Origin: Bacteroidota bacterium
Lineage (GTDB): Bacteria > Bacteroidota > Ignavibacteria > Ignavibacteriales > Ignavibacteriaceae
Direction of reading: 5' to 3'
NCBI GenBank assembly: GCA_023453665.1
Contig: JAEXTA010000198.1
Location: forward strand, 1-41,245
DNA: 41,245 nt
The notes under the pieces were generated by a model that saw only the letters and a list, made by a program, of their open reading frames with translations, had not been told where the DNA came from and made no database searches. Below, one piece after another: positions 33,557 to 41,245 of the stretch. A program made the translations under genes and the position numbers. Numbering within the stretch: the first letter of the stretch is position 1; each line of letters begins with the position of its first letter.

Positions 33557-34180
33557 TCACCCTGCCTTCTTTCCCATACTCCTGTAAACACCAACAACAG
33601 TGCCTACCACTTTGAATGACGCATACTTCTTATCAATTACAATCGGTTTGTATTCAGGATTTTCTGAAACTAATTCTATTTCATTTTTCTTTTTATAAAA
33701 TCTTTTTACTACCGCGGCATCATCAAGTATTGCAACAACAATCTGCCCGTTCTTTGCTTCAAGATTTGGATTAACAATAACAATATCACCGCTGAAAATG
33801 TATGCGTCTTTTAAACTGTCGCCTTTAACTCTTAAGAGGAAAGAATCTTTGGGCATTCTTGCAATGGTCGGCAGTTCAATTGTATCAATTGCGTCGGGAT
33901 AAATTGTAAGCGGATTACCAGCCGCAACTTCACCAAGAACAGGACGTGGAATGAAAAACTTATCTTCTAAGTTAAGTTCAATACCTCTCGATATTTTAGG
34001 GCTCTTTCTTATGTATCCTTTTTTTTCTATTGCCTGCAAATGCTGCTGAACCGTTGCCCGGTTTTTATAGCCGAACTTTACGGCAATCTCTGCAAGTGTG
34101 GGCGGCATACCTTTCGATACTTTCTGATCGATAAGATATTCAAGGATTTTACTTTGAACTTCTGTCAGTTCTTTTTTCAT
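33557..34180 (-). CDS. lexA: LexA repressor
   Basis: The 207-residue protein has an N-terminal winged helix (about 1-68, with PPTLAEIAVKFGYKNRATVQQHLQAIEKKGYI) and a C-terminal S24 autoprotease domain. The cleavage site is Ala87-Gly88 (GEVAAGNP), and the catalytic pair is Ser122 (VKGDSLKDAYI) and Lys159 (AAVVKRFY). The usual GDSM reads GDSL here. It represses SOS genes until RecA filaments trigger self-cleavage. GGAG lies 8 nt before the ATG. An 18-bp palindrome about 100 nt upstream is the probable operator, so it likely represses itself. The genes downstream on the same strand include TcmP/DUF5131, the split polymerase and dinB. Confidence 0.95.
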   Translation of the reverse strand: MKKELTEVQSKILEYLIDQKVSKGMPPTLAEIAVKFGYKNRATVQQHLQAIEKKGYIRKSPKISRGIELNLEDKFFIPRPVLGEVAAGNPLTIYPDAIDTIELPTIARMPKDSFLLRVKGDSLKDAYIFSGDIVIVNPNLEAKNGQIVVAILDDAAVVKRFYKKKNEIELVSENPEYKPIVIDKKYASFKVVGTVVGVYRSMGKKAG

Positions 34181-34277
34181 AATTAAAACTCCGGTTAAAT
34201 TACGCTGGCAGAGTTAAGAATAATGATTTTATTAAAATTTCACTCTTAGTCTTAATCTTTATCCTACTCTTAATAAT

Positions 34278-34295
34278 ACCATACATTTGTATGGT
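34278..34295. promoter_or_regulatory. Probable LexA operator upstream of lexA
   Basis: ACCATACA-TT-TGTATGGT is a perfect 18-bp palindrome. It overlaps a plausible promoter on the minus strand: TTTACA lies at its edge and TATGGTATTATT runs through it. Autoregulated lexA genes carry such palindromes, and LexA boxes differ strongly between phyla, so this may define the local SOS box. I saw no second copy upstream of tcmP, the barrel gene, the polymerase halves or dinB. Confidence 0.6.
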
Positions 34296-34307
34296 GAAAT
34301 GTAAAGA

Positions 34308-34334
34308 AGCAGATATGAATAGTCAATATCTGCT
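34308..34334 (-). terminator. Probable terminator after the PAS-protein gene
   Basis: AGCAGATAT and ATATCTGCT form a perfect 9-bp stem with a 9-nt loop. On the minus strand it is followed by TCTTTACATTTC. It lies 45 nt after the PAS gene and 12 nt before the lexA operator, so it probably separates the two transcription units. The T run is modest. Confidence 0.45.
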
Positions 34335-34378
34335 AAAAGTTTTTTCAGGAAATTTTTAGAAAGGAACTGAAACCGGGA

Positions 34379-37300
34379 TTAAAAAATCTTCTCCAGTGAT
34401 TCAAGCATTTTATCTCTGAAAATCGGTTTGGAGATAAAATCATTAAAACCAACTGTGATGAATTTTTCCCTGTCGCCGGGTAATACATAAGCAGTGACCG
34501 CAATAATCGGTATGGTTTCGTACTGCGGCATTTTATGGATTATCTTTAATGCATCCAGACCATTGTATTCGCCCTGAAGGTTTATATCCATAACAATAAA
34601 ATCAAAATGATGTTGATCAAGAAGAGGCAGCGCTTCTTCAAAACTTACGGCAAATTTAATTTCCCTTAATTCTTTCAACTGAACTTTGAACAGGATTTGC
34701 GAATCAACCTGGTCTTCAATGTAAAGACAACTTAATTGCGAAAGATCAACTGTTGAGTGGTATTTATTTTTATCTTCATGCTCAATAGTAGTTACAACCG
34801 GTTCTTCAAACAGATTTCCTTCTGTCTTAACTGTCTCTGATGTTTTTGCGGGAATATTTGATATGTAATTTTTTGCGTCGAAAGTATCGCTTATCTGAAT
34901 TTCGTCTTCTTGCTGTTCAGTTTTAAATCCCGGTTGTTTTTCTCTGACAACAGCAGATTTAAGCGTAAGCGGAAAAACAAAACCACATTCATTTTTATCA
35001 GAATCAAATTCGGGTACGATAAATCTTCCGCCAAGCAACTTTAAAAGTGTTACTGCAAGACGAGAGTTAAGTTTTGAAATTCCAAAGTCTTTTGCAGTTG
35101 AAGTATCTTCCGGATTAAAAAGATTTTTAAGCATCTCAAGTAATGAAGATGAAACCTCTGCGTAGTTATCTTTAACCGAAACAATAAAATTGTCTTCACT
35201 GAACTGGTATGCTGAAAGATAAATTTTCTTTTCCTTACTTAAGCGGGATACTATTTTTATAATGAGTGACAGCAGAACCTGGAATTTTTGTTTATCACTC
35301 ACAAACTTCAGAGAGCTTGAAATTTTTCCGTATGCAAATTCAACTCCTCTTGACTGTGTGATAGATGTAATATCCTTTTGAATACTTTCAATAACCTCTG
35401 TCATCACAATTTCTTCAGAATTAAAGTCATAATTATTTCTTTGAATGTTTGTGTACTCAATGATAAGATTCATTGTGTTGAGAAGGCTGCTCCTGTTCTG
35501 ATCAATTATCTCCGAGGCTTCTTTCTGTTCAGGAGTAAGCACTTCCATACTTTCTGTAATTTCTCTGACAAAGCCAAGAATCACATTCATCGGGGTAAGA
35601 ATTTCATGGAACAGACTTGAGAGAAAAACCGAATCAGTAGAAATACTGTTATCATCGGAAACTTTAGATAAGGTTTTATCTGAAATTATATTTGCAGAAT
35701 CAGTCAATAACCTGTGTCCGATTATATTGAATGAATCAACTTCCTGCCTGTAGTTCAATACAGGTGTTGCAGTCAGTTTTATTTCGACGGACTCCCCGTT
35801 TTTTGTTTTAAGTTTTGTGGATAACACTTCTCCGGACTTTAACATTGATTGGAAAATATTTTTATTCACATTACCTCTTTCATCATCAACTACAAGTGAG
35901 GTAAAAGAATTTTTTTCCAGTTCGGAACGTTTGTATCCTAACAGGTTTGCAACAGCCTGGTTTGTAAATGTTATAAAACCGGTTGCATCGGTTATAAATA
36001 TCAGGTCATTTGAATTGTCGAATGCAGCTTTGAATAATTGTGTCTGCACTTCGAGATCAAGTTTTCGTGTTACATCACGAACTATATTGAAGTGAGCATC
36101 TTTTCCACTGAATGTAAATGAAGTTTTACTTATTTCAACAAATACAGAACTGCCGTCTTTTTTCTTATGTCTGAAAGGTCCATGGAACATTCCTTCTTTC
36201 ATAGCGTTGCTTGAAGAATCAAGCAGAGTCTGAATATCTTCATGAGTGTATAAATCTGTCAGATCCATTTGAAGAAATTCTTCCCGCTTATACCCATATA
36301 AATTTAATGCGGCTTCATTCACTTCAAGGAAGCGCAGGTTTTCTTTATCATAAACAAAAACCGGCTCCGGGTTTTTTTGAATTAATACTTCAAACATTCT
36401 TCCTCTTCTCTTTAATATTTTTTCAAGGTCATCTTCAGTTTCAGGTTCAGAAAAAATTAGCCAGATTTTTTCAACTTCGTCACCTTTGTTAAACACTTTT
36501 TTAAGTTTAACGTTTTTAATAAAAATCTGTTCTTCGCTATCTTTATTTATCGAACGGAATTTATAGTTGAACGAATATTCTGTGTCCTTACCTGATATGA
36601 ACTCTTCAAACTGTTCATAAAATTTTCTCGATAATAATGAATTAATTGTCCCGTTAACAATATTGTTTTCGTCAACTGAAAATAAGTTACAAAATTTAAG
36701 ATTAGTATTCCTGATCCTGCCATCGGTATCCGACACAAGCACAGGAAATGGAAAATCATTCAACGAATATGTATTTGAGTTTACATTTTCATTACCAATT
36801 TCTTTTACTGTCTGTTTAACCGGCTGTGTCAGTGAAATGATTGCAACAACCCGGTTTTCCGAATCACTGAGTGGTATAAGTATATTCTGAAAACCTTCCT
36901 GCTGAAATGCAGGAAAGGGAATTCCTTCTGTAGTGAAACAATGACCCGAATCAACTACATACCTGTTTATAGACTCATAAAGTGTGTTAAGGTATGATGG
37001 TATAAAAAAGTTTTCATTCTTGCCTTCAACCTGTTTTGCAGTTAACGAAAGGTTGTTCAGATATTTTTTGTTGGCAAGAAGTATGATTCCTGATTTGTCT
37101 TTTACTGTGATAAACTCATCAAGTTTATCAATCAGTTTTCTTATCTTTTCTCTTCCAACAAAAGTAAAAGGAAAGTGTGTCCTGATCTCTGAAAGCAGGA
37201 CAATAATTTGTTCATTATTAATGATTGACAGAATTTCTTCCGTTTTTAACTTTAGCTCTGATAGATTTTTTAGTTGGATTATATTTTCTTCAGGCAGGAA

Positions 37301-37636
37301 TGTACATAGTACAAAATCTTTGGACTCTTCCGAATAAAGATTCAGAATAATATTACAGTTCAGTTCTGTGCCCGATTTTAAATGCAATTGAAGATTTGCG
37401 GTTACAGGAAGATCAGATTGTTCTTTAATATTCAAAAGTAAGGAATTAAAATCCTCTGCGGTATCAGGATTCAGGTAATCCAGAATGTTGCCCGGTTTTT
37501 CAGGAAGAAAGAACAATCCAGCCGCACTTTTATTAAATGACAGAATATTACCTTTGAGATCCACAACAATAAATGAATCTTTAATATTCCCGAGAATATT
37601 TCTGAATGGATTGTTCATTGATTCGGATGTATTCAT
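34379..37636 (-). CDS. Cytosolic multi-PAS hybrid histidine-kinase-like protein with a degenerate ATPase domain and intact receiver
   Basis: The 1085-residue protein has about five PAS-like domains (near 8-115, 165-270, 295-400, 415-525 and 535-650). PAS4 and PAS5 are clearest (LNLYGYKREEF, NLLGYKRSEL). A HisKA-like helix pair follows with His677 in SLFHEILTPMN. The next 200 residues sit where HATPase_c belongs, but the N box reads LLSLIIKIVSRL without Asn, and the G1/G2 boxes read VKDNYAEVSSS and FGISKLNSRL without their glycines. The C-terminal receiver (about 963-1085) keeps Asp1017, Thr1048 and Lys1070. There is no membrane span, so it is cytosolic. It is probably a phosphorelay or scaffold protein, not an active kinase. 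It lies 15 nt after the two paralogous envelope-protein genes. Confidence 0.85.
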   Translation of the reverse strand: MNTSESMNNPFRNILGNIKDSFIVVDLKGNILSFNKSAAGLFFLPEKPGNILDYLNPDTAEDFNSLLLNIKEQSDLPVTANLQLHLKSGTELNCNIILNLYSEESKDFVLCTFLPEENIIQLKNLSELKLKTEEILSIINNEQIIVLLSEIRTHFPFTFVGREKIRKLIDKLDEFITVKDKSGIILLANKKYLNNLSLTAKQVEGKNENFFIPSYLNTLYESINRYVVDSGHCFTTEGIPFPAFQQEGFQNILIPLSDSENRVVAIISLTQPVKQTVKEIGNENVNSNTYSLNDFPFPVLVSDTDGRIRNTNLKFCNLFSVDENNIVNGTINSLLSRKFYEQFEEFISGKDTEYSFNYKFRSINKDSEEQIFIKNVKLKKVFNKGDEVEKIWLIFSEPETEDDLEKILKRRGRMFEVLIQKNPEPVFVYDKENLRFLEVNEAALNLYGYKREEFLQMDLTDLYTHEDIQTLLDSSSNAMKEGMFHGPFRHKKKDGSSVFVEISKTSFTFSGKDAHFNIVRDVTRKLDLEVQTQLFKAAFDNSNDLIFITDATGFITFTNQAVANLLGYKRSELEKNSFTSLVVDDERGNVNKNIFQSMLKSGEVLSTKLKTKNGESVEIKLTATPVLNYRQEVDSFNIIGHRLLTDSANIISDKTLSKVSDDNSISTDSVFLSSLFHEILTPMNVILGFVREITESMEVLTPEQKEASEIIDQNRSSLLNTMNLIIEYTNIQRNNYDFNSEEIVMTEVIESIQKDITSITQSRGVEFAYGKISSSLKFVSDKQKFQVLLSLIIKIVSRLSKEKKIYLSAYQFSEDNFIVSVKDNYAEVSSSLLEMLKNLFNPEDTSTAKDFGISKLNSRLAVTLLKLLGGRFIVPEFDSDKNECGFVFPLTLKSAVVREKQPGFKTEQQEDEIQISDTFDAKNYISNIPAKTSETVKTEGNLFEEPVVTTIEHEDKNKYHSTVDLSQLSCLYIEDQVDSQILFKVQLKELREIKFAVSFEEALPLLDQHHFDFIVMDINLQGEYNGLDALKIIHKMPQYETIPIIAVTAYVLPGDREKFITVGFNDFISKPIFRDKMLESLEKIF

Positions 37637-37651
37637 TTTCAGAAATTTTAA

Positions 37652-39349
37652 CTAAAGGTTGCTATTTAACACGATTCGTATTCGTTTTGTTTCATACGAT
37701 TTTAATTCTTCAATAAATATTTTTAATTCTTTTTTATTTTTATCGAAGGTAAAATTTAAAGTGCTTATTTGATTATTCTCATACAGAACTGGTTCTGTTT
37801 TTAGTTCATCGGTTGTAAGTATAAAAAATAAATCTTCAACTTTAATATCATTTCGGTTTCCCAGTTCCAATTCAAGATTGCCATTCCGATCTAATCTGAC
37901 ATTTGATGTTAATTCATCCTTTACTTGAAACCAGTTATATAAAGAATTAAGATCATATCCTGTATGTATAGTTTGCCTGGGATTTGATCTATCAAACAGA
38001 TCAGATAAGAATCGTCTTAACTTTTTTTCATCTTCACTCTCACATAAAACCGGATCAAAGCCAATATTTATTACTGATTCATTATACTGATCGTTTACAG
38101 CTTCAGCCAATACCTGCAAGCTGCTAATTTCATTCTGATTAATTTTATAGAAATATGTCTCCGGAATAATTAACAATTCTTTCATGTTATCAATAAAAAA
38201 CGGGATGTATGTTTCACTATTTGAGTAGAGAAATACTACATTGATTCCCGCATTGACCAGTTCTTCCCGGTATTTAATTACACGGTTGATGTCACTTGCA
38301 GATATATACTTTATCTTCCTTGAAACATTTTTTTCTAAGGTATTTATTAATCGATTTAAATCTGCAGTTGTTTTATTCATATCATCAATCTTTAAACCGA
38401 ATTCACCCAAATCAGAAAACTCATTTAATAATGCAGAATCATTTACAGCTGATTCAGTTATTAAGAAATAAGGTTTCAGATTAAAATCACTGATCAGACG
38501 TATCACTTTATCTGTTTGATCAATCCGCCCGTTTAGTATTGGAGAAAAGAGAAATGGAATTCTACTTAATTTTGTATTTCTTATCTGGCTATAAGTGATA
38601 CCGTTTAACCAGTTTAATGAATTTAGAACAAACTTTGCAAATAATTGTTTCTCTGATTCGCCGCCAATAAGATCGGTCATATCAAAACCGCACCAGATAA
38701 ATTTTGTGTTGATATTGTAACCATATACTATTGAAGTTTTCGCCTGTTCAACTTGCTTACCATCCAGATCAATATATCCGATCGCTTTACTCGTTGAACC
38801 GGAGACATTCGTATAATAAAATTCCTGGGATGTGGAAAGCAGCAGACAGCTTTTATAGTTTATCTCTGATGTAAGTTGATTTGTGCCAGTAAAAATTTGT
38901 TTCACATTTTTTAGTTCATTTGAATTTAAACGTGAGATGTTGATTCCGGTTAGTTTTAGTATGACCTCATTGTTAGAAATGATTTTACCATCATCATCGA
39001 CAGATATGGTACCTGAAATAAATATCCTTCCGCGGTTCTCTGAATATTCTTTCAACGAATTAAATTGATCCATCTCAAGTATTATATCTGTTGCGATTAT
39101 CATAGCAGAATATTTTTCGTTGAGTGAAACATCGATATCATCCGGAGTAATAACATCATAACCAATTTTATTATCCAAAAAAAGTAATTCCCAGGCAGTA
39201 ATTTGTTCGATGATTTTTTTCTCATCTTTAGTTCCTGCGAAATAATTTTCATCCTGCATTAATAATGCTGCTTTATTCGCATCCGCTTGCGGGAAAATTA
39301 ACTTTCCAGCAAAGAGTATTGCAACTATTATTATGTAATTAATCCGCAT
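37652..39349 (-). CDS. Secreted paralog of the adjacent amidotransferase/deacetylase-like protein, function unknown
   Basis: I do not recognise a named family. From the ATG at 39349 (1 nt past the upstream stop) the product begins MRINYIIIVAILFAGK, a good signal peptide ending near FPQ, with about 565 residues. In-frame starts at 39358 (ATG) and 39376 (TTG) are possible but would put extra residues before the signal. Its segments align in order with the upstream protein: an N-terminal amidotransferase-like part (KAALLMQ, then GRIFISG), FIWCGFDMTDLIGG and SLNWLNG in the middle, a polysaccharide-deacetylase-like part (PFLFSPILNGRIDQTDK), and a C-terminal beta domain (VRLDRNGNLELELGN). The deacetylase metal ligands are not visible, so catalysis is doubtful. 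Confidence 0.7.
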   Translation of the reverse strand: MRINYIIIVAILFAGKLIFPQADANKAALLMQDENYFAGTKDEKKIIEQITAWELLFLDNKIGYDVITPDDIDVSLNEKYSAMIIATDIILEMDQFNSLKEYSENRGRIFISGTISVDDDGKIISNNEVILKLTGINISRLNSNELKNVKQIFTGTNQLTSEINYKSCLLLSTSQEFYYTNVSGSTSKAIGYIDLDGKQVEQAKTSIVYGYNINTKFIWCGFDMTDLIGGESEKQLFAKFVLNSLNWLNGITYSQIRNTKLSRIPFLFSPILNGRIDQTDKVIRLISDFNLKPYFLITESAVNDSALLNEFSDLGEFGLKIDDMNKTTADLNRLINTLEKNVSRKIKYISASDINRVIKYREELVNAGINVVFLYSNSETYIPFFIDNMKELLIIPETYFYKINQNEISSLQVLAEAVNDQYNESVINIGFDPVLCESEDEKKLRRFLSDLFDRSNPRQTIHTGYDLNSLYNWFQVKDELTSNVRLDRNGNLELELGNRNDIKVEDLFFILTTDELKTEPVLYENNQISTLNFTFDKNKKELKIFIEELKSYETKRIRIVLNSNL

Positions 39350-39350
39350 T

Positions 39351-41245
39351 TCAAACATTCGGTTTGTTGTAATCAATATAATAAGTGCGCGATTCTTCCG
39401 GTTTCAGATCATCGACATAAAGCTGAATAATTCTGCTTCCCTGAGTATGTTTTATTTTTGCAGGTTTTGTTCCGATAATCTCCGCATCAAGTGAAATTTG
39501 TTCCGCATAGTCATTTATATCAACTTCTACTACCAGACCATTAATTGTTTCAGTTCCTGAATTAGAAACATTAAGTACTATTCTGGTTTTTCCGCGTTTA
39601 TCAACACGCAATTCAACTCTGTCTTTATTCGAATACCAGTTATCAATTTCACTAGCTGTGGAAATCCAGAAATTTTTCTTTTTTAGATCATGAATAATTT
39701 CACGCAGCACTTCCACATTCTCAGGCATACATTGATAGTCAGTATGAGGTTTGAAAATGTATAAGCCGCCTTCGAAGAGTACCCGGTCAATGTCTTCCTG
39801 GTAAGTATAAAATTGAAATCCTTTATCATTTAATCCAAAATCTCTAATAACTTCATAATCATCACGTGCAGTTTTTGTGAATACTGTCAGCCGTTTATTT
39901 TCTGATAAAAATGTTTTTGGTACAGATCTGTCAGTCAATGAGTCAGTGAAAATAAATCTATAACCTTCAGTTGCACTGGCTGTAATTGTATTATTATCAA
40001 ATATTCCGTAGTAAGGAATTAGTCCTGATACTTCAGTGTTAAAATATTTTTCAAGTTCTGATTTTGCCTTTTTCAGTTTATACATCTGAGCATTGAGCGG
40101 ATTAAGTTTAAACGAAGTATCATTCAATGAAGGACGATAGCCAATATCAACAACTGCAGAAATTTCGCCATATATTTTTAGATTTTCAGGTAAACTCTGC
40201 TTAAGTACTAACAGGTTAGGATCAATGAGAAATGACGTTTTTATTTTTTCATCTGCTAAAATTTTCAAAAGGTTATTGGTGTTTGTGATATCATTTCCAA
40301 GCATAGGAGTAATGATTGCAGCGCTTTTATAATTACCGGGCCAGTCTTTTATATATGCTATCGGGTGATAAGTTAACCAGTTGATACAATTATTAAAAAG
40401 TCTGTCAAAAAAAACATAATCATCCTGAACACCAATTACCGAATTTATTTCAAAACCCATCCATACAAATCTGCCGGCGCCGTATGTACCGCTGACAATA
40501 CCTGCACTTTTTTTTATTTGTTCACGGCTAAGTCCGCTGTCGAGTTTGTAATTATACCAGAAACTTATCTGTGTTGTTCGCGGATCTAAAACCTCTGCTG
40601 CAATTGGTTTATCCCACGTAGCCACTCTTAACGGATAGCCGGTTGGTATGTTTGCCGTAAGGTTGAGTCCGCCTCTTAGAGTATGAATTTTGGTTGACTC
40701 GTCATTTGAAATTTCTTTTGAATATTTTATTCCGAAAAGTTCTGTTAAAAATTCCCATCCACGCCATTTGCCGTCATTTGAGTATGATGCAATTCCGCTT
40801 GTTGCAAAAATACTTCCGCCTGCATCAATGAATTTTTTTATCTGAATTATTTCTCTGTCACTAAGTGATTTTGAACCGGGTAAAACAAGCAATGTATAGT
40901 TCATCACTTCGCCTGATTCAATTACATCATCAGAAACTACATCATAGGAATATTTTGTGTTGTTAAGAAACTTTCTCCACGTTATTATGTTATCATTAAG
41001 CCACGTACTTCCTGCAGGAAGCATGTTTTCTGTGTAACGTGAATACAGAACTGCGATTTTAGGTTTCTCTCCGAAGAAAGCATTTTTAAGGACTGATGTG
41101 TCGGGCACAAGTTCATCTGCTGTGAATCTGCCGTAAACACCTTTTAGAATAAAAAGATAAATTAAAATTGAGGCAATAAGAATAGTAAGACCGAAAAGTA
41201 AAATCAGTCCCTGGTTAACTCCACCTTTTTTTTTAACAATTACCT
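39351..41245 (-). CDS. Membrane-anchored amidotransferase-like/deacetylase-like envelope protein, 5' end outside the window
   Basis: The frame is open to the right edge of the window. A GTG at 41108 is not the real start: upstream in frame lie 45 more codons with a membrane span (GLILLFGLTILIASILIYLF) followed by KGVYGRFTADELVP. So it is an N-terminally anchored protein of more than 630 residues. The outer part begins with a class-I-amidotransferase-like domain (KIAVLYSRY, LLVLPGSKSLSD, GGSIFATSG). Then come GRFVWMGFEINSVIG and CINWLTYHP, a deacetylase-like domain (AAIITPMLGNDI, KIKTSFLID), and a C-terminal beta domain (VELRVDKRGKTRIVLNVSN). No catalytic D-H-H set of deacetylases is visible. 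Its stop lies 1 nt before the preferred start of the paralog. Confidence 0.75.
   Translation of the reverse strand, partial: VIVKKKGGVNQGLILLFGLTILIASILIYLFILKGVYGRFTADELVPDTSVLKNAFFGEKPKIAVLYSRYTENMLPAGSTWLNDNIITWRKFLNNTKYSYDVVSDDVIESGEVMNYTLLVLPGSKSLSDREIIQIKKFIDAGGSIFATSGIASYSNDGKWRGWEFLTELFGIKYSKEISNDESTKIHTLRGGLNLTANIPTGYPLRVATWDKPIAAEVLDPRTTQISFWYNYKLDSGLSREQIKKSAGIVSGTYGAGRFVWMGFEINSVIGVQDDYVFFDRLFNNCINWLTYHPIAYIKDWPGNYKSAAIITPMLGNDITNTNNLLKILADEKIKTSFLIDPNLLVLKQSLPENLKIYGEISAVVDIGYRPSLNDTSFKLNPLNAQMYKLKKAKSELEKYFNTEVSGLIPYYGIFDNNTITASATEGYRFIFTDSLTDRSVPKTFLSENKRLTVFTKTARDDYEVIRDFGLNDKGFQFYTYQEDIDRVLFEGGLYIFKPHTDYQCMPENVEVLREIIHDLKKKNFWISTASEIDNWYSNKDRVELRVDKRGKTRIVLNVSNSGTETINGLVVEVDINDYAEQISLDAEIIGTKPAKIKHTQGSRIIQLYVDDLKPEESRTYYIDYNKPNV

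Overview
The window is an AT-rich bacterial chromosome segment. Several features point to the Bacteroidota/Chlorobi side, most likely Ignavibacteria. These are the order yceD-rpmF-plsX-fabH-fabD-fabG-acpP-fabF-rnc, weak or absent Shine-Dalgarno sequences at many starts, a promoter of the TTG-N20-TAnnTTTG type, many outer-membrane or signal-peptide proteins ending in 'FAQ', and a single-chain GcvP. This assignment is inference. I see no rRNA, tRNA, transposase, phage gene or CRISPR array.

Layout. (1) 1-12027, minus strand: the start of rsmE, a short Omp85-family barrel protein, gcvP, then the fatty-acid and phospholipid operon (yceD, rpmF, plsX, fabH, fabD, a CxxxCC protein, fabG, acpP, fabF, rnc). 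A 440-nt divergent intergenic region follows. (2) 12468-21836, plus strand: an ABC-2 exporter pair, a PrsW-type protease, a degenerate glycosyltransferase-like protein overlapping nadD, a sugar-nucleotide epimerase, then acyl-CoA catabolism (MeaB GTPase, acyl-CoA dehydrogenase, biotin-dependent carboxyltransferase). (3) 21841-25302: a membrane-anchored SGNH hydrolase (minus), then a secreted protein overlapping a sigma-54 response regulator, then a HIT protein (plus). (4) 25305-34180, minus strand: a DNA-damage/mutagenesis neighbourhood. In transcription order it holds lexA (with an 18-bp palindromic operator), the pair tcmP-DUF5131, an outer-membrane barrel protein, two genes that together make one DnaE-type polymerase, a DUF72 protein and dinB. 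(5) 34379-41245, minus strand: a five-PAS hybrid kinase-like protein whose ATP-binding domain looks dead, preceded by two tandem paralogous envelope proteins with amidotransferase-like and deacetylase-like domains. The upstream paralog runs off the window.

The most interesting item is the DnaE-type polymerase. It is split cleanly between palm and fingers. The half encoding the C-terminal portion (fingers, HhH, clamp motif, OB fold) lies upstream of the half encoding the N-terminal portion (PHP, palm). A frameshift cannot produce that order, and no intein sequence is visible at either junction. The N-terminal half also carries an in-frame insertion whose DNA looks like a bacterial palindromic repeat. 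With dinB, DUF72, lexA and the poorly understood TcmP/DUF5131 pair alongside, this may be an unusual two-subunit mutasome.
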